Assembly (NCBI GenBank): GCA_030690415.1
Contig: JAUYGZ010000003.1
Location: 124,001-188,000 of the forward strand
Length of the DNA: 64,000 bases
DNA from: a bacterium
GTDB lineage: Bacteria > Patescibacteriota > Gracilibacteria > JAUYGZ01
Direction: 5' to 3'
Shown: positions 28,047 to 37,546 of the stretch, in pieces
How positions within the stretch are numbered: the first letter of the stretch is position 1
Layout: each line of letters starts with the position of its first letter
Made by a program: the position numbers and the translations under genes
Notes under the pieces: model-generated
What the model was told of the DNA's origin: nothing
The model's input: only the letters and a program-made list of their open reading frames with translations
Databases searched by the model: none

Positions 28047-29060
28047 TCACCTCCCCATGACCACCGCAATCTTGTTGATGCCATCCAGCACGTCATCCAA
28101 AGTCTTGTAGGTAATGGACTGATCACCGTCTGACCAGGCTTCTTCGGGCTTGGGATGGACCTCGATGATGAGGCCGTCAGCTCCGGCAGCAACACCAGCC
28201 ATCGCCATCGGTTTCACCATGTCGTAAGAGCCCGTCCCATGGCTGGGGTCGACGATAATCGGGAGATGAGACATTTTCTTGACCCAGGGAATGACGTTCA
28301 GATCCAGGGTGTTTCTGGAGTATTTGCAAAAGGTTCGGATTCCTCTTTCACAAAGCACGATATGCGAGTTTCCCTCCTTGGCGATGTATTCCGCGGCGAG
28401 CAGAAACTCATCGAGATCAGCACTCATTCCTCGCTTGAGCAGGACAGGCTTCTGTTTCCTCCCGAGAGCCTTGAGGAGTTCAAAATTCTGCATATTCCGC
28501 GCCCCTACCTGATACATATCGATGTAGTCTGCCATCATATCCACATGCTGGGTATCCATGATTTCGGTGACGACTTTCAGGCCGGTTTTTTCAGCCGCTC
28601 GTTTCATCCACTTGAGAGCCTCCTCTCCATGGCCCTGGAAGGCGTAGGGGGCCGTGCGTGGCTTGAATGCTCCTCCACGAAGGAACTGGACTCCCCTCTT
28701 CTTCATTTCCTGAGCGATTTCCAGGAGGAGTTCTTCCGTCTCGACGGAGCAAGGTCCTGCCATGATTGCGATAGGATTGTTTCCTCCGATTTTCACACCG
28801 TCTCCGAAATCCACCACGGTGTCTTCAGGGTGGGATTCACGCGACACGAGACGGTATGGGCGCAGGACCGGCATGACTTTTTCGACACCATCCATGGCTC
28901 GAAACTTCTTCATATCGAGATCTCGTTCGTCTCCGAGCACGGCAATCACGGTCCTCTCTGTTCCAAACAAAGGAGCCGGCTCCAGTCCCGCATCTTTCAC
29001 GGCCTGAATGACATGTTCAGCGTTTCCTTTCGTGGCTCCCTGGCGCATACAGATAATCAT
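28047..29060 (-). CDS. aroF: 3-deoxy-7-phosphoheptulonate synthase, type I-beta with N-terminal ferredoxin-like regulatory domain
   Basis: [63 protein letters not shown]. Confidence 0.93.
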   Translation of the reverse strand: MIICMRQGATKGNAEHVIQAVKDAGLEPAPLFGTERTVIAVLGDERDLDMKKFRAMDGVEKVMPVLRPYRLVSRESHPEDTVVDFGDGVKIGGNNPIAIMAGPCSVETEELLLEIAQEMKKRGVQFLRGGAFKPRTAPYAFQGHGEEALKWMKRAAEKTGLKVVTEIMDTQHVDMMADYIDMYQVGARNMQNFELLKALGRKQKPVLLKRGMSADLDEFLLAAEYIAKEGNSHIVLCERGIRTFCKYSRNTLDLNVIPWVKKMSHLPIIVDPSHGTGSYDMVKPMAMAGVAAGADGLIIEVHPKPEEAWSDGDQSITYKTLDDVLDGINKIAVVMGR

Positions 29061-29206
29061 GGGTGGGGGGTTATGAGTACTAAGTGTGGGTGGGATAAAG
29101 CCAAAGACAAGATGGGATTGTTGCAGCCTGAGCGTTGCTAAAAAGACAGTGATTCTGACTGAGCTCTAATGAAGGACTGTGTTGGGGTTTGAGAAAGGTT
29201 TTCATA

Positions 29207-29241
29207 GTTGAGCGTTAAGAGTTTAGGGTAAAGAATTAAGA
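29207..29241 (-). repeat. Degenerate heptameric tract at the tyrA 3' end
   Basis: GTTGAGC GTTAAGA GTTTAGG GTAAAGA ATTAAGA (plus strand). Confidence 0.5.
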
Positions 29242-30081
29242 AATATTTTTTGAAAGGGTCAAAAGATGGTTGGTGCGTCGATAGGCCTGATTCTTAAAGT
29301 CGCCCATAAAGTCTGCCGCTTCACGGAAGGCCTGGACGAACCGGTTTTCATCTCGCTCCTGAACGGTCTTCATCAGCAGAGTTATAGCTTCCTGGTATGC
29401 TGTCAAAGATTGCTCCGTGAGCGGATTTTCAATGGCTATCTCCGCGTAGAGTTCGGGACTTTGAGAGAGCACCCGTCCGACCATATCCAGACGAAGCTTG
29501 TATATCGGACTGGAGAAATCAAGACTCTTATTGATCTGAAACCCAAGTTTCTTCATGGCCATACCGGTTGCAATGGCTGAGATATGGGTGATGCCCTGGA
29601 TCAGACTCATCATGCGGTCATGTTCTTCAGCAGAGCACTCCTTGATGTGTGCTCCTTCAGATCGAAAGAAGTCCAGCAACTGTTCAGCTAAGGTTCCAGA
29701 ACGAACGGGACAGCTCACGATGACCTGTTGTTTTAGATCCGATCCAAATTCGGGACCGAACATCGGATGAAGGCCCAGCACTTCACAGGACTCAGGAGCC
29801 GATTCAAGCAGAGCCTGCACAGCAGGTGACTTGATCGAAGTGAAATCAGCGATCAGAGCTCCGGACTTAGCTAATGGAGACAGTTCCCGAATCACTTCCA
29901 CGGTTCGTGTGATCGGAACCGAAAAGATGAGGATATCAGCCTTACGCGCGACCTGTTCTCCCGACAAGTCAGTGTTCAGGTCAGCTCCGATGACTTCGAA
30001 TTCTCTTGATACGAAGAGCTGAGAGAAGGCTTTTCCCATCTTGCCTTCCGAGCCGATAATGCCAATAAGTGGTTTATTCAT
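29236..30081 (-). CDS. tyrA: Prephenate dehydrogenase
   Basis: IGIIGSEGKMGKAFSQLFVSREFEVIGAD; LGLHPMFGPE; THISAIATGMAMKKLG. Confidence 0.88.
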   Translation of the reverse strand: MNKPLIGIIGSEGKMGKAFSQLFVSREFEVIGADLNTDLSGEQVARKADILIFSVPITRTVEVIRELSPLAKSGALIADFTSIKSPAVQALLESAPESCEVLGLHPMFGPEFGSDLKQQVIVSCPVRSGTLAEQLLDFFRSEGAHIKECSAEEHDRMMSLIQGITHISAIATGMAMKKLGFQINKSLDFSSPIYKLRLDMVGRVLSQSPELYAEIAIENPLTEQSLTAYQEAITLLMKTVQERDENRFVQAFREAADFMGDFKNQAYRRTNHLLTLSKNIS

Positions 30082-30949
30082 GGTGTTTTTGAGCAGAAAT
30101 AAAGCGGGTGTAGTTTATCTTGAGATCCTGTATGGCCTCTTCGACTAGGTCCAGATGATAGAGTTCCGCGCATCGTTTGGGAGCGATCACAGCGAGATCT
30201 TTTTCATCAGGGCACTGTTCGAGTATGCGTGCCCCCTCGGCCGTATCAGTCGATTCGATGAGCTCAGCATTCGGGAAATGGGTCTTCAGATAATCCTTGC
30301 ACTGCTTTAGCGCCTGCTGGTGAGACATGATTTTGATAATGTCTTCCTTCTTCACTCCCGGCAGGGCCATCAGACAGTGCACCACGTCAAATTCGAAAAT
30401 ATCCTGAATATCGAATCGATGCTGACTAGCGGCATAGATGGACTCGGTGACCAGGCCTGCCGTGGAGTTCTCGATAGGAAAGATCCCTACATCGATATGC
30501 CCTGACTCCAGATCTTTCAGCACATTCTCTGAAGAAATAGGGTAATGCAGCTCGAAGTCCTCAATGCCCTGTTCTTTCAGATGCTCCAGCGCCGCAGCCT
30601 CCGAAAAGCTTCCGATCCCTCCCATAACTCCCACCCTCAGCTTCTTCCCTTCATCCCTCAGCAATCCTCCCCTTTTTTCCGACTGGGTATCCCGGGCCAG
30701 GAGGACGACTTGCTCAAAGATGAGTTCCAATCGCAGGGGGTCAATGCCAAGTTCTTTTGCCAATTCGTTGCGTTTCGTACGGGCTTCCAGTTCTCGCTTG
30801 GGGTCGTACACTGACAAATCCGACTCTCGTTTAATCTCACCGATTTGCCTAACCTCGTTCAAGCGTTCAGCAATGGAGTGAATCATCTGTTGATCGATCT
30901 GATCGATCCGATCGCGATGCAGTTTGATCCTATCTTGAGGAGTAGGCAT
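30074..30949 (-). CDS. pheA: Bifunctional chorismate mutase/prephenate dehydratase lacking a C-terminal ACT domain
   Basis: N-terminal chorismate mutase helix (RDRIDQIDQQMIHSIAERLNEVRQIGEIKRE); PDT motifs GSFSEAAA, GIFPIENSTAGLV, INYTRFISAQ; ends directly after PDT. Confidence 0.9.
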   Translation of the reverse strand: MPTPQDRIKLHRDRIDQIDQQMIHSIAERLNEVRQIGEIKRESDLSVYDPKRELEARTKRNELAKELGIDPLRLELIFEQVVLLARDTQSEKRGGLLRDEGKKLRVGVMGGIGSFSEAAALEHLKEQGIEDFELHYPISSENVLKDLESGHIDVGIFPIENSTAGLVTESIYAASQHRFDIQDIFEFDVVHCLMALPGVKKEDIIKIMSHQQALKQCKDYLKTHFPNAELIESTDTAEGARILEQCPDEKDLAVIAPKRCAELYHLDLVEEAIQDLKINYTRFISAQKHHE

Positions 30950-30961
30950 AGGAATTGAAAT

Positions 30962-30991
30962 AAAAAAAATCCTCTCGTTGCTGAGAAGATT
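30962..30991 (-). terminator. Intrinsic terminator in the pheA leader (attenuator)
   Basis: Minus strand aatcttctc-agcaac-gagaggatt then T-tract, ending about 13 nt before the pheA ATG. Confidence 0.85.
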
Positions 30992-31022
30992 GTATTGAAG
31001 TTCACACTGCAAACAACACTTC

Positions 31023-31073
31023 TCAGGCGGAGAAGAAGTAAAAATAAAACCAATTGTTGTTTGATGCGTTCAT
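31023..31073 (-). CDS. pheL: Aromatic leader peptide MNASNNNWFYFYFFSA controlling pheA
   Basis: 17-codon ORF with W-F-Y-F-Y-F-F run; stop lies in the cttctc-cgcct-gagaag hairpin (31019..31035) whose 3' arm can pair with the terminator 5' arm. Confidence 0.85.
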   Translation of the reverse strand: MNASNNNWFYFYFFSA

Positions 31074-31136
31074 GAGGTTCTTGAAGGTATTAAAAGGATA
31101 CAGGAGAATGGCTGAAAAAGAAAGCTTTTCTTAACC

Positions 31137-31153
31137 TCCCGACAGAGTCGGGA
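31137..31153 (-). terminator. Hairpin directly downstream of tRNA-Leu
   Basis: tcccga-cagag-tcggga. Confidence 0.45.
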
Positions 31154-31155
31154 TT

Positions 31156-31245
31156 TGGTGCGCGGGAGAGGACTTGAACCTCCACGGACGGTATTTTGTC
31201 CACTAGCCCCTCAAGCTAGCGCGTCTACCATTTCGCCACCCGCGC
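31156..31245 (-). tRNA. tRNA-Leu (anticodon GAG), CCA encoded
   Basis: gcgcgggtggcgaaatggtagacgcgctagcttgaggggctagtggacaaaataccgtccgtggaggttcaagtcctctcccgcgcacca; class II variable arm, GAG in TTGAGGG loop. Confidence 0.96.
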
Positions 31246-31490
31246 AATTAAACTTAATTTTTATATTTCTACTGCAACAGAGAGCGAATCCTTCCGAAGC
31301 TCGCAGGGAGCTTGAGAGGGAGTGAGGGAGGATCGCCACCTGCGCAGGGTTTTGAGCCTTACGATTATAGGGAATATGTCCATGGCTTCAAGCCATTCTG
31401 TTTTTTTCGTTCTCCATCTCGAAATCTCGAGTGCAAATTATTTTCAATTCCAGTAGAGTAAAGGGGCATATCCGCTTGTCTTTTCTCCCC

Positions 31491-32531
31491 ATGAACCACA
31501 AAAAATCAGAATTGTATTTTTTGCTTATTCTTCTCGTGGGGATTGCTCTTCTCACCTACTTTATTTTTAAGCCCTTTCTCTACGCACTTATCCTGGCAGT
31601 GCTCTTTGCAACGGTACTCGCACCGGTATACAAGACGGCGCTGAGGATTACGGGTGAGAGAAAAGGTATAGCGGCGCTGTTGGCAACCGCTTTTGTTCTC
31701 ATCGTGGTCATCGTGCCGATTTCATTTTTAGGGATACAGATTTTCCAGGAGGCCACCCAGCTCTATTCTTCCCTGACGCAGAATGGTGGAGCAACGACGC
31801 TTTCTTCCACCATCCAGGATGGTTTGAATTATGTTAAAGAATTAATCCCCTTCCCGGTAGAGTTCTCATTCGACTTTGACCAGTATCTGAAGTCGGGCTT
31901 GATTTGGTTGATCCAGTATCTCGGACCCCTCCTAGCAAATATTGCGAAGGGAATACTGGGTGTCTTTATCTTCCTGATGGCTCTGTATTACTTGTTTATA
32001 GACGGCCCCAGACTTAAGGCGGCAGTGATGGCATTAAGCCCCCTTCAGGATATTCACGATAAAACCATTTTTAACACCCTGGCATTGGCCATCAATTCCG
32101 TCATGAGGGGGAGTATCACGGTGGCGCTCATCCAGGGTTTCCTGACGGCAATCGGTTTTGCTCTTTTCGGGGTTCCAAACGCAACGCTATGGGGAAGTGT
32201 CGCGGCTATCGCGGCGTTGATTCCTGGTATTGGAACGGCTTTGGTGCTCCTCCCGGGTGTTTTATTTCTCTTCCTCAGCGGGGAAACGCTTTTCGCGGTG
32301 GGTCTCCTTGTTTGGGGGGTGATAGCAGTGGGAATGGTCGACAATCTTTTAGGACCGAAACTCGTTGAACGGGGAATGAAACTTCATTCATTTCTTATTC
32401 TGCTTTCTATTCTGGGAGGAATCGGTTTTTTCGGTCCTCTGGGATTATTGCTGGGCCCGCTCGTTCTCAGCTTGCTCTTTGCTCTCATTGAGATTTACTT
32501 TACCATCAGCAAAGTCCGCAAAGCGAACTAG
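31491..32531 (+). CDS. AI-2E/PerM (UPF0118) family transporter
   Basis: Multi-TM; ALIPGIGTALVLLPGVLFLFLSGE; VDNLLGPKLVERGMKLHSFLILLSILGGIGFFGPLGLLLGPLVLSL. Confidence 0.9.
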   Translation: MNHKKSELYFLLILLVGIALLTYFIFKPFLYALILAVLFATVLAPVYKTALRITGERKGIAALLATAFVLIVVIVPISFLGIQIFQEATQLYSSLTQNGGATTLSSTIQDGLNYVKELIPFPVEFSFDFDQYLKSGLIWLIQYLGPLLANIAKGILGVFIFLMALYYLFIDGPRLKAAVMALSPLQDIHDKTIFNTLALAINSVMRGSITVALIQGFLTAIGFALFGVPNATLWGSVAAIAALIPGIGTALVLLPGVLFLFLSGETLFAVGLLVWGVIAVGMVDNLLGPKLVERGMKLHSFLILLSILGGIGFFGPLGLLLGPLVLSLLFALIEIYFTISKVRKAN

Positions 32532-32572
32532 GTTTTTATTGTCGGCCTGAATACCTGCCCGCAACGATGGGA

Positions 32573-33838
32573 TCATTCTCCCCTGATCTCTTCAAGATTT
32601 GCTTCTTCCAGCATCACCTGAGTTTCTTTCTCCTCTCCCTGGCGCAGGTACTTGACCACGATGGTGTCACCGGGATTGTACTTCATGATCTCCTGCTGGA
32701 GTGGATGGTCCTGGTCGATCTTCACGTCATTGACTTCAATGATTATATCTTTTTCCAGAAGACCCGCCTTTTCCGCGGGCTTGCCGGGAAGAACGGCAAA
32801 ATTCTGACCATCTCCTCTCAGGAGAGCCCCATCTTCCGTCTCAATACCCAGTTCTTTCGCCAGCTCAGGGGTGAGCATGGTAAACATGACTCCAAGGATG
32901 GGTCGTATAATACGGCCGTTTTCGATTACGCTCTTGACAATGATTTTCACCTCGTCGATGGGGATCGCGAAACCAATGTTATTCGCCCCTTGGGCGATAG
33001 CGGTATTGACTCCAACGACTTCTCCCGCGAGGTTGATCAAGGGGCCACCGGAGTTTCCGGGGTTGATAGCGGCGTCAGTTTGAATTAGCCCTAAAAGGTT
33101 CTCCCCTCTTCCAGACCCATCTGAGGCAACAATCTGTCTCCCAATAGCGGAAACAATCCCCTTGGTGGCGGAATTCTGAAACTCTGCCAAAGCATTTCCA
33201 ATGGCGATCACACTTTGTCCGATACTCAGATTAGCTGAGTTCCCGAAGGTAACGGGTTGAAGAGTGGGAAGGGTCGCACCATCCTCCGGTTTCAACTGAA
33301 TGACGGCGATGTCATTAAAAAAATCACGACTGACGACATCAGCGGAAAACTCAGTTCCGTCATTCAAAATAACGGTGTATTCCACATCATCTCTGGAGAC
33401 CACATGACGATTGGTCATGACGAGACCTTTGGCATCAATGATGAACCCGGAGCCACCGCCAACTTTTTGAAAAACCGGATCAGCCTCCTCCTGGGGCACT
33501 TCAGGGAGCACTTGAGGCTGATTTGGAGAAGGTTGATCAAAAAACTGTTCGAACTGAGGATTGTCGTTAAAAAACAAATCGAAAGGACTCATCCCCTGCC
33601 TTCGAATAGTCTTCAATTCCTGCGAAATAACGATACTGACGACCGAGGGAGAAACATTCTCAATGGCGGAAATGACATCAGATTCTTCATTGACCAGCTT
33701 CATCTGGACTGGCTGAACAACACCCTGATCACTTCTGTCTTTTCCGGCAGAGGGGCGCAGTTCGCTACTGATCATGCCTCCGATCAATCCGAAGACGAGT
33801 GCCAAGACTACGATGAGAGTAATTGATTTTTTTTCCAT
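32573..33838 (-). CDS. HtrA/DegP-like serine protease with PDZ domain
   Basis: TM anchor; GSGFIIDAKGLVMTNRHVV; DIAVIQLK; TDAAINPGNSGGPLINLAGEVVGVNTAI; PDZ. Confidence 0.93.
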   Translation of the reverse strand: MEKKSITLIVVLALVFGLIGGMISSELRPSAGKDRSDQGVVQPVQMKLVNEESDVISAIENVSPSVVSIVISQELKTIRRQGMSPFDLFFNDNPQFEQFFDQPSPNQPQVLPEVPQEEADPVFQKVGGGSGFIIDAKGLVMTNRHVVSRDDVEYTVILNDGTEFSADVVSRDFFNDIAVIQLKPEDGATLPTLQPVTFGNSANLSIGQSVIAIGNALAEFQNSATKGIVSAIGRQIVASDGSGRGENLLGLIQTDAAINPGNSGGPLINLAGEVVGVNTAIAQGANNIGFAIPIDEVKIIVKSVIENGRIIRPILGVMFTMLTPELAKELGIETEDGALLRGDGQNFAVLPGKPAEKAGLLEKDIIIEVNDVKIDQDHPLQQEIMKYNPGDTIVVKYLRQGEEKETQVMLEEANLEEIRGE

Positions 33839-33999
33839 GGAAGAGAGAAGAAAGAGTATAAACTCGGGTACCCACTATAGCGGAGTCCCCTCCTTTTTTA
33901 TACGGGTTCTTAAGAAATATGTTACATGATATTTTCATATTTATAGCTTTCCATTTCCCACCCGCTATGATGGGAATGTTTTTTTGATAAACCCCACCT

Positions 34000-35448
34000 A
34001 TGTTCGAACAAGCCTTCAAGAATATCGATAACGCGCTGCGCAAAGATGCTGGGGCCAGCAGCGAGCTGGACTACATCGAACAGAGCTCGTGGATTTTGTT
34101 TTTGAAGTATTTGGATGATTTGGAGGAACAGAAGAAAAAAGAGGCTCAACTGGCGGGAAAAGAATACAAGTACATCATCGCTCCTGAGTATCAGTGGGAT
34201 ACCTGGGCAGCGCCGAAGTCGAAGGACGGAAAGATTGATCACCACAAAGCGATGACGGGTGATGATTTGAAAGAGTTTGTGGATCAACAGCTTTTTCCTT
34301 ATTTAAAAAAATTCAAAGCGGATGCGGAGCATGCAGATATGATCGAGTACAAGATTGGGGAAATTTTTCATGAGCTGAAGAACAAGGTTCAGAGTGGATA
34401 TACCCTTCGTGAAGTGCTGGACATCGTCGACCACATGCGTTTCCGCTCACAACAGGAGAAGCACGAGCTCTCACATCTCTATGAGGCTCGTCTGAACAAT
34501 ATGGGCAACGCCGGGCGCAATGGCGGCGAATACTACACGCCTCGTCCGCTCATTCGAACCATCGTGAAAGTGGTGGCTCCGGAGATCGGTGAACGTATCT
34601 ACGATGGCGCCTGTGGCTCTGCCGGATTTTTGGTAGAGGCCTTTGATTATCTGATGCACAGCAAGAAGCTCAGCACCAAGGATATCGACACCCTTCAGCA
34701 CAAGACCTTTTACGGCAAAGAAAAGAAATCCCTGGCCTACATTATCGGCATCATGAATATGATCCTCCACGGCATTGAAGCGCCAAACATCGTGCATACG
34801 AATACCCTGGCAGAGAACATCATGGATTTTCAGGAAAAGGATCGATATGACATCATTTTGGCAAATCCTCCTTTTGGAGGCAAAGAACGCAGTGAGGTCC
34901 AGCAAAATTTTCCCATCAAGACAGGAGAAACCGCTTTTCTCTTCCTTCAGCACTTCATCAAAATCCTGAAAGCAGGCGGCCGAGCGGGCATCATCATCAA
35001 AAACACCTTTCTTTCCAATGGCGATGCCACTGCTCTTCGCAAATATCTCCTCGAATCCTGCAACCTGCACACCATTCTCGATCTCCCAGGAGGCACGTTC
35101 ACGGGGGCGGGCGTGAAAACCATCGTGCTGTTCTTCGAAAAGGGAAAGCCGACAAAGAATATCTGGTGCTACCAGCTCAATCTGGATCGCAACCTGGGGA
35201 AGACCAATCCCCTGTCCGAGAAAGATTTGGCAGATTTCGTTGCGCTGCAGAAGAAGCAGGTCGATTCAGAGAATTCGTGGACGATGAAGGTCAGTGATTT
35301 AGACCAGAAGACCTTTGATTTGTCGGTGAAGAATCCGAATCGGAAGGATGAGGCGGAATTGAGGGATCCGAAGGAGATTTTGGAGGAAATGGGTAAGCTC
35401 GATCTCGAATCAAAAAAAATATTGGAATCCATAAAGTCTAGAATTTAA
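34000..35448 (+). CDS. hsdM: Type I restriction-modification DNA methyltransferase subunit
   Basis: HsdM N-terminal domain; GEYYTPRPLIRTIVKVVAPEIGERIYDGACGSAGFLVEAFDY; NPPFGG (N6-MTase motif IV). Confidence 0.95.
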   Translation: MFEQAFKNIDNALRKDAGASSELDYIEQSSWILFLKYLDDLEEQKKKEAQLAGKEYKYIIAPEYQWDTWAAPKSKDGKIDHHKAMTGDDLKEFVDQQLFPYLKKFKADAEHADMIEYKIGEIFHELKNKVQSGYTLREVLDIVDHMRFRSQQEKHELSHLYEARLNNMGNAGRNGGEYYTPRPLIRTIVKVVAPEIGERIYDGACGSAGFLVEAFDYLMHSKKLSTKDIDTLQHKTFYGKEKKSLAYIIGIMNMILHGIEAPNIVHTNTLAENIMDFQEKDRYDIILANPPFGGKERSEVQQNFPIKTGETAFLFLQHFIKILKAGGRAGIIIKNTFLSNGDATALRKYLLESCNLHTILDLPGGTFTGAGVKTIVLFFEKGKPTKNIWCYQLNLDRNLGKTNPLSEKDLADFVALQKKQVDSENSWTMKVSDLDQKTFDLSVKNPNRKDEAELRDPKEILEEMGKLDLESKKILESIKSRI

Positions 35449-35462
35449 TAAATGAATTAAGG

Positions 35463-36131
35463 ATGGAACCAGACAAAAAAATAATGAAAGAAGTCAAAGA
35501 CTTGAAATTAATTTTGAAAGACTTTGAAACGATTGTGAAACAGGGTGACACTTGGAAACACGTGACTCTTGATGATGTTTGTGAGATTTCCTCAAAACTG
35601 GTTGACCCACGTAAACCTGATTTTATAGACCTCGTTCATGTTGGTGGAGCCAACATTCAATCTGTCACAGGAAAGCTTATATTGCTGAAAACATCTCGAG
35701 AGGAAAAGCTGATATCAGGTAAGTTTTTGTTTGACCAGAATATGGTGCTTTATAGCAAGATTCGTCCCTATCTCATGAAAGTTGCACGACCTGAATTTAG
35801 AGGTTTATGTAGTGCTGATATCTACCCTTTATTACCAAAACCGAACAAGATACTTCGCGACTATTTGTACCATTTGCTTTTATCAAAGAATTTTACAGAG
35901 TATGCCATAAAAGGATCTGCTAGGGCAGGTATGCCAAAGGTCAATCGAGAACATCTTTTTGCTTACAATTTTTGGATTCCCCCACAAAAAGAACAAAAAC
36001 AGATCATTTCCAAGTTAGATACTCTCTTCGAACAAACCAAAAAACTCGAGCAGATCTACCAGCGCAAGCTCGAACTGCTCCAAGAACTCAAGCAGTCGGT
36101 GCTGCAGAAGGCGTTTGCGGGGGAGTTGTGA
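35463..36131 (+). CDS. hsdS: Type I restriction specificity subunit, single-TRD half-size
   Basis: 222 aa; TRD then IPPQKEQKQIISKLDTLFEQTKKLEQIYQRKLELLQELKQSVLQKAFAGEL. Confidence 0.9.
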   Translation: MEPDKKIMKEVKDLKLILKDFETIVKQGDTWKHVTLDDVCEISSKLVDPRKPDFIDLVHVGGANIQSVTGKLILLKTSREEKLISGKFLFDQNMVLYSKIRPYLMKVARPEFRGLCSADIYPLLPKPNKILRDYLYHLLLSKNFTEYAIKGSARAGMPKVNREHLFAYNFWIPPQKEQKQIISKLDTLFEQTKKLEQIYQRKLELLQELKQSVLQKAFAGEL

Positions 36132-36203
36132 TCATCAGTGTGGATGATTTTAGGAACAATCTTCGGAAGAGATGTATACTGTCAACGAACCTAAGAATTA
36201 TTC

Positions 36204-37169
36204 ATGAAGCCTTACCTGGTCGGCAAACTAGATGAAAAGAGCTATAAGGTGCTGCGATACGAAGAACCGGTCGGTGGATCTAGAGCTCGGATTGTTCTCC
36301 AACATAAACAGAATTGTCAGAAATTTCTTTTCAAAACCTATTCCAAAAACCCACGAGAAATTTGGGCTGAACTTTTCGCATCCAATTTGGGAAACCGTTT
36401 AGGCATAGATATTCAAAAAGTCTCTATCAAAACTATTTCAGGTGAAATGAAAAATAAATTTCAAAAAGCAAATGAAAAACTTCCCCTCGACTGGATTCCA
36501 ATCGGAGTCCTCGTGAGACATGCTTTCCCACGTGAATTCGATATCCGATATGGCAAGTCAGTGATCGCTGAAGATTCTAACTACTTTTCCCTCGAAGAAA
36601 TCGAGAATAAAATCAGGGACCGCTATTATGCACCTGAAAAGATTCTAGTGGCATTTGCCGATATGATCATTTTTGATGCCCTAATAGGCAATATGGACCG
36701 TCATCATGATAACTGGGGCATTCTTGAGCACATGTTGGTCAAAAGTGGGCAGACCTCAATAGATCCAAAAGAACTGGTGAGCAAAATTCGATTTGCAACT
36801 TTATTTGATCATGGAAGCAGTTTACTCTTTGAACTAGAAGAAGACACGGTAGAGAGATATCTTCTCGATCCTGAACTTTTCAAGCAAAAGTACACCTTAG
36901 GGACAAATTATACCTTCTTTCTCAATCAAAATCGGGGTTCCGAAAACATTTTTTCCCTGATAAAATGGTATATAGACAATACAATTGACTGGAAAAAGCG
37001 CTTTAAAGACTCTATAAGGAAGATGCTTGATGGAATTAATAACTATGATTTCAGTAAGCTATTAGTGAAAATGCCCCAAAATCAGGAACTTGATTATTCT
37101 GAAAAAAGAAAAGCTCTGCTCCTCAATTCATTATCACTCAGGAAATTCATTCTCACTTCCTACCTATGA
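36204..37169 (+). CDS. HipA-like kinase-fold protein inside the R-M operon
   Basis: FDALIGNMDRHHDNWGIL and ATLFDHGSSLLFEL (HipA/PI3K-like catalytic and metal motifs). Confidence 0.72.
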   Translation: MKPYLVGKLDEKSYKVLRYEEPVGGSRARIVLQHKQNCQKFLFKTYSKNPREIWAELFASNLGNRLGIDIQKVSIKTISGEMKNKFQKANEKLPLDWIPIGVLVRHAFPREFDIRYGKSVIAEDSNYFSLEEIENKIRDRYYAPEKILVAFADMIIFDALIGNMDRHHDNWGILEHMLVKSGQTSIDPKELVSKIRFATLFDHGSSLLFELEEDTVERYLLDPELFKQKYTLGTNYTFFLNQNRGSENIFSLIKWYIDNTIDWKKRFKDSIRKMLDGINNYDFSKLLVKMPQNQELDYSEKRKALLLNSLSLRKFILTSYL

Positions 37170-37474
37170 AAATGATGAAATTTAATCTCGTATACAACCG
37201 AGATGGTAAGACCGAAAAATTCGGAACTATGACATTTAATGGAAAATTTATTTTTGAACTCGAGAAGAATGTTTCTTTTGAGAGGTGGGAACAAGTAGGG
37301 ATTATCCCAGTAGATAGAAAAACTCTGAAATTTGAAAGCAATGATCTGTATTTTTACCTTAACTCTCGACTACCACTACACCTCAGAAAGGCTTCAAAAG
37401 ATCAAAAATTAGCCTATATTGAAAAATCAGGTCTTAAAGTTCCTTCTGACAATTTTCAACTGATCCCCGCCTAG
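37166..37474 (+). CDS. Small protein (102 aa) translationally coupled to the HipA-like kinase; possible HipA-N1/HipS-like partner
   Basis: 4-bp overlap with the preceding stop; GTMTFNGKFIFELEKNVSFERWEQVG...SRLPLHLRKASKDQKLAYIEKSGLKVPSDNFQLIP. Confidence 0.6.
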   Translation: MKMMKFNLVYNRDGKTEKFGTMTFNGKFIFELEKNVSFERWEQVGIIPVDRKTLKFESNDLYFYLNSRLPLHLRKASKDQKLAYIEKSGLKVPSDNFQLIPA

Positions 37475-37546
37475 GAAAAAACATAAGTTGCTGGGCCAGA
37501 CCATTTCAATCTGGAGGATGTCCAATCTGTGTGACATACTACAGCT

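Noticed and set aside
28155-29141. 328-aa plus-strand ORF
   Set aside because: Antisense shadow of aroF; composition (His/Ser-rich) and lack of motifs indicate non-coding
29061-29180. Possible second leader peptide (MKTFLKPQHSPSLELSQNHC...) upstream of aroF
   Set aside because: No run of aromatic codons and no terminator hairpin with T-tract in the gap
34471-35070. 199-aa minus-strand ORF
   Set aside because: Antisense of hsdM; shadow
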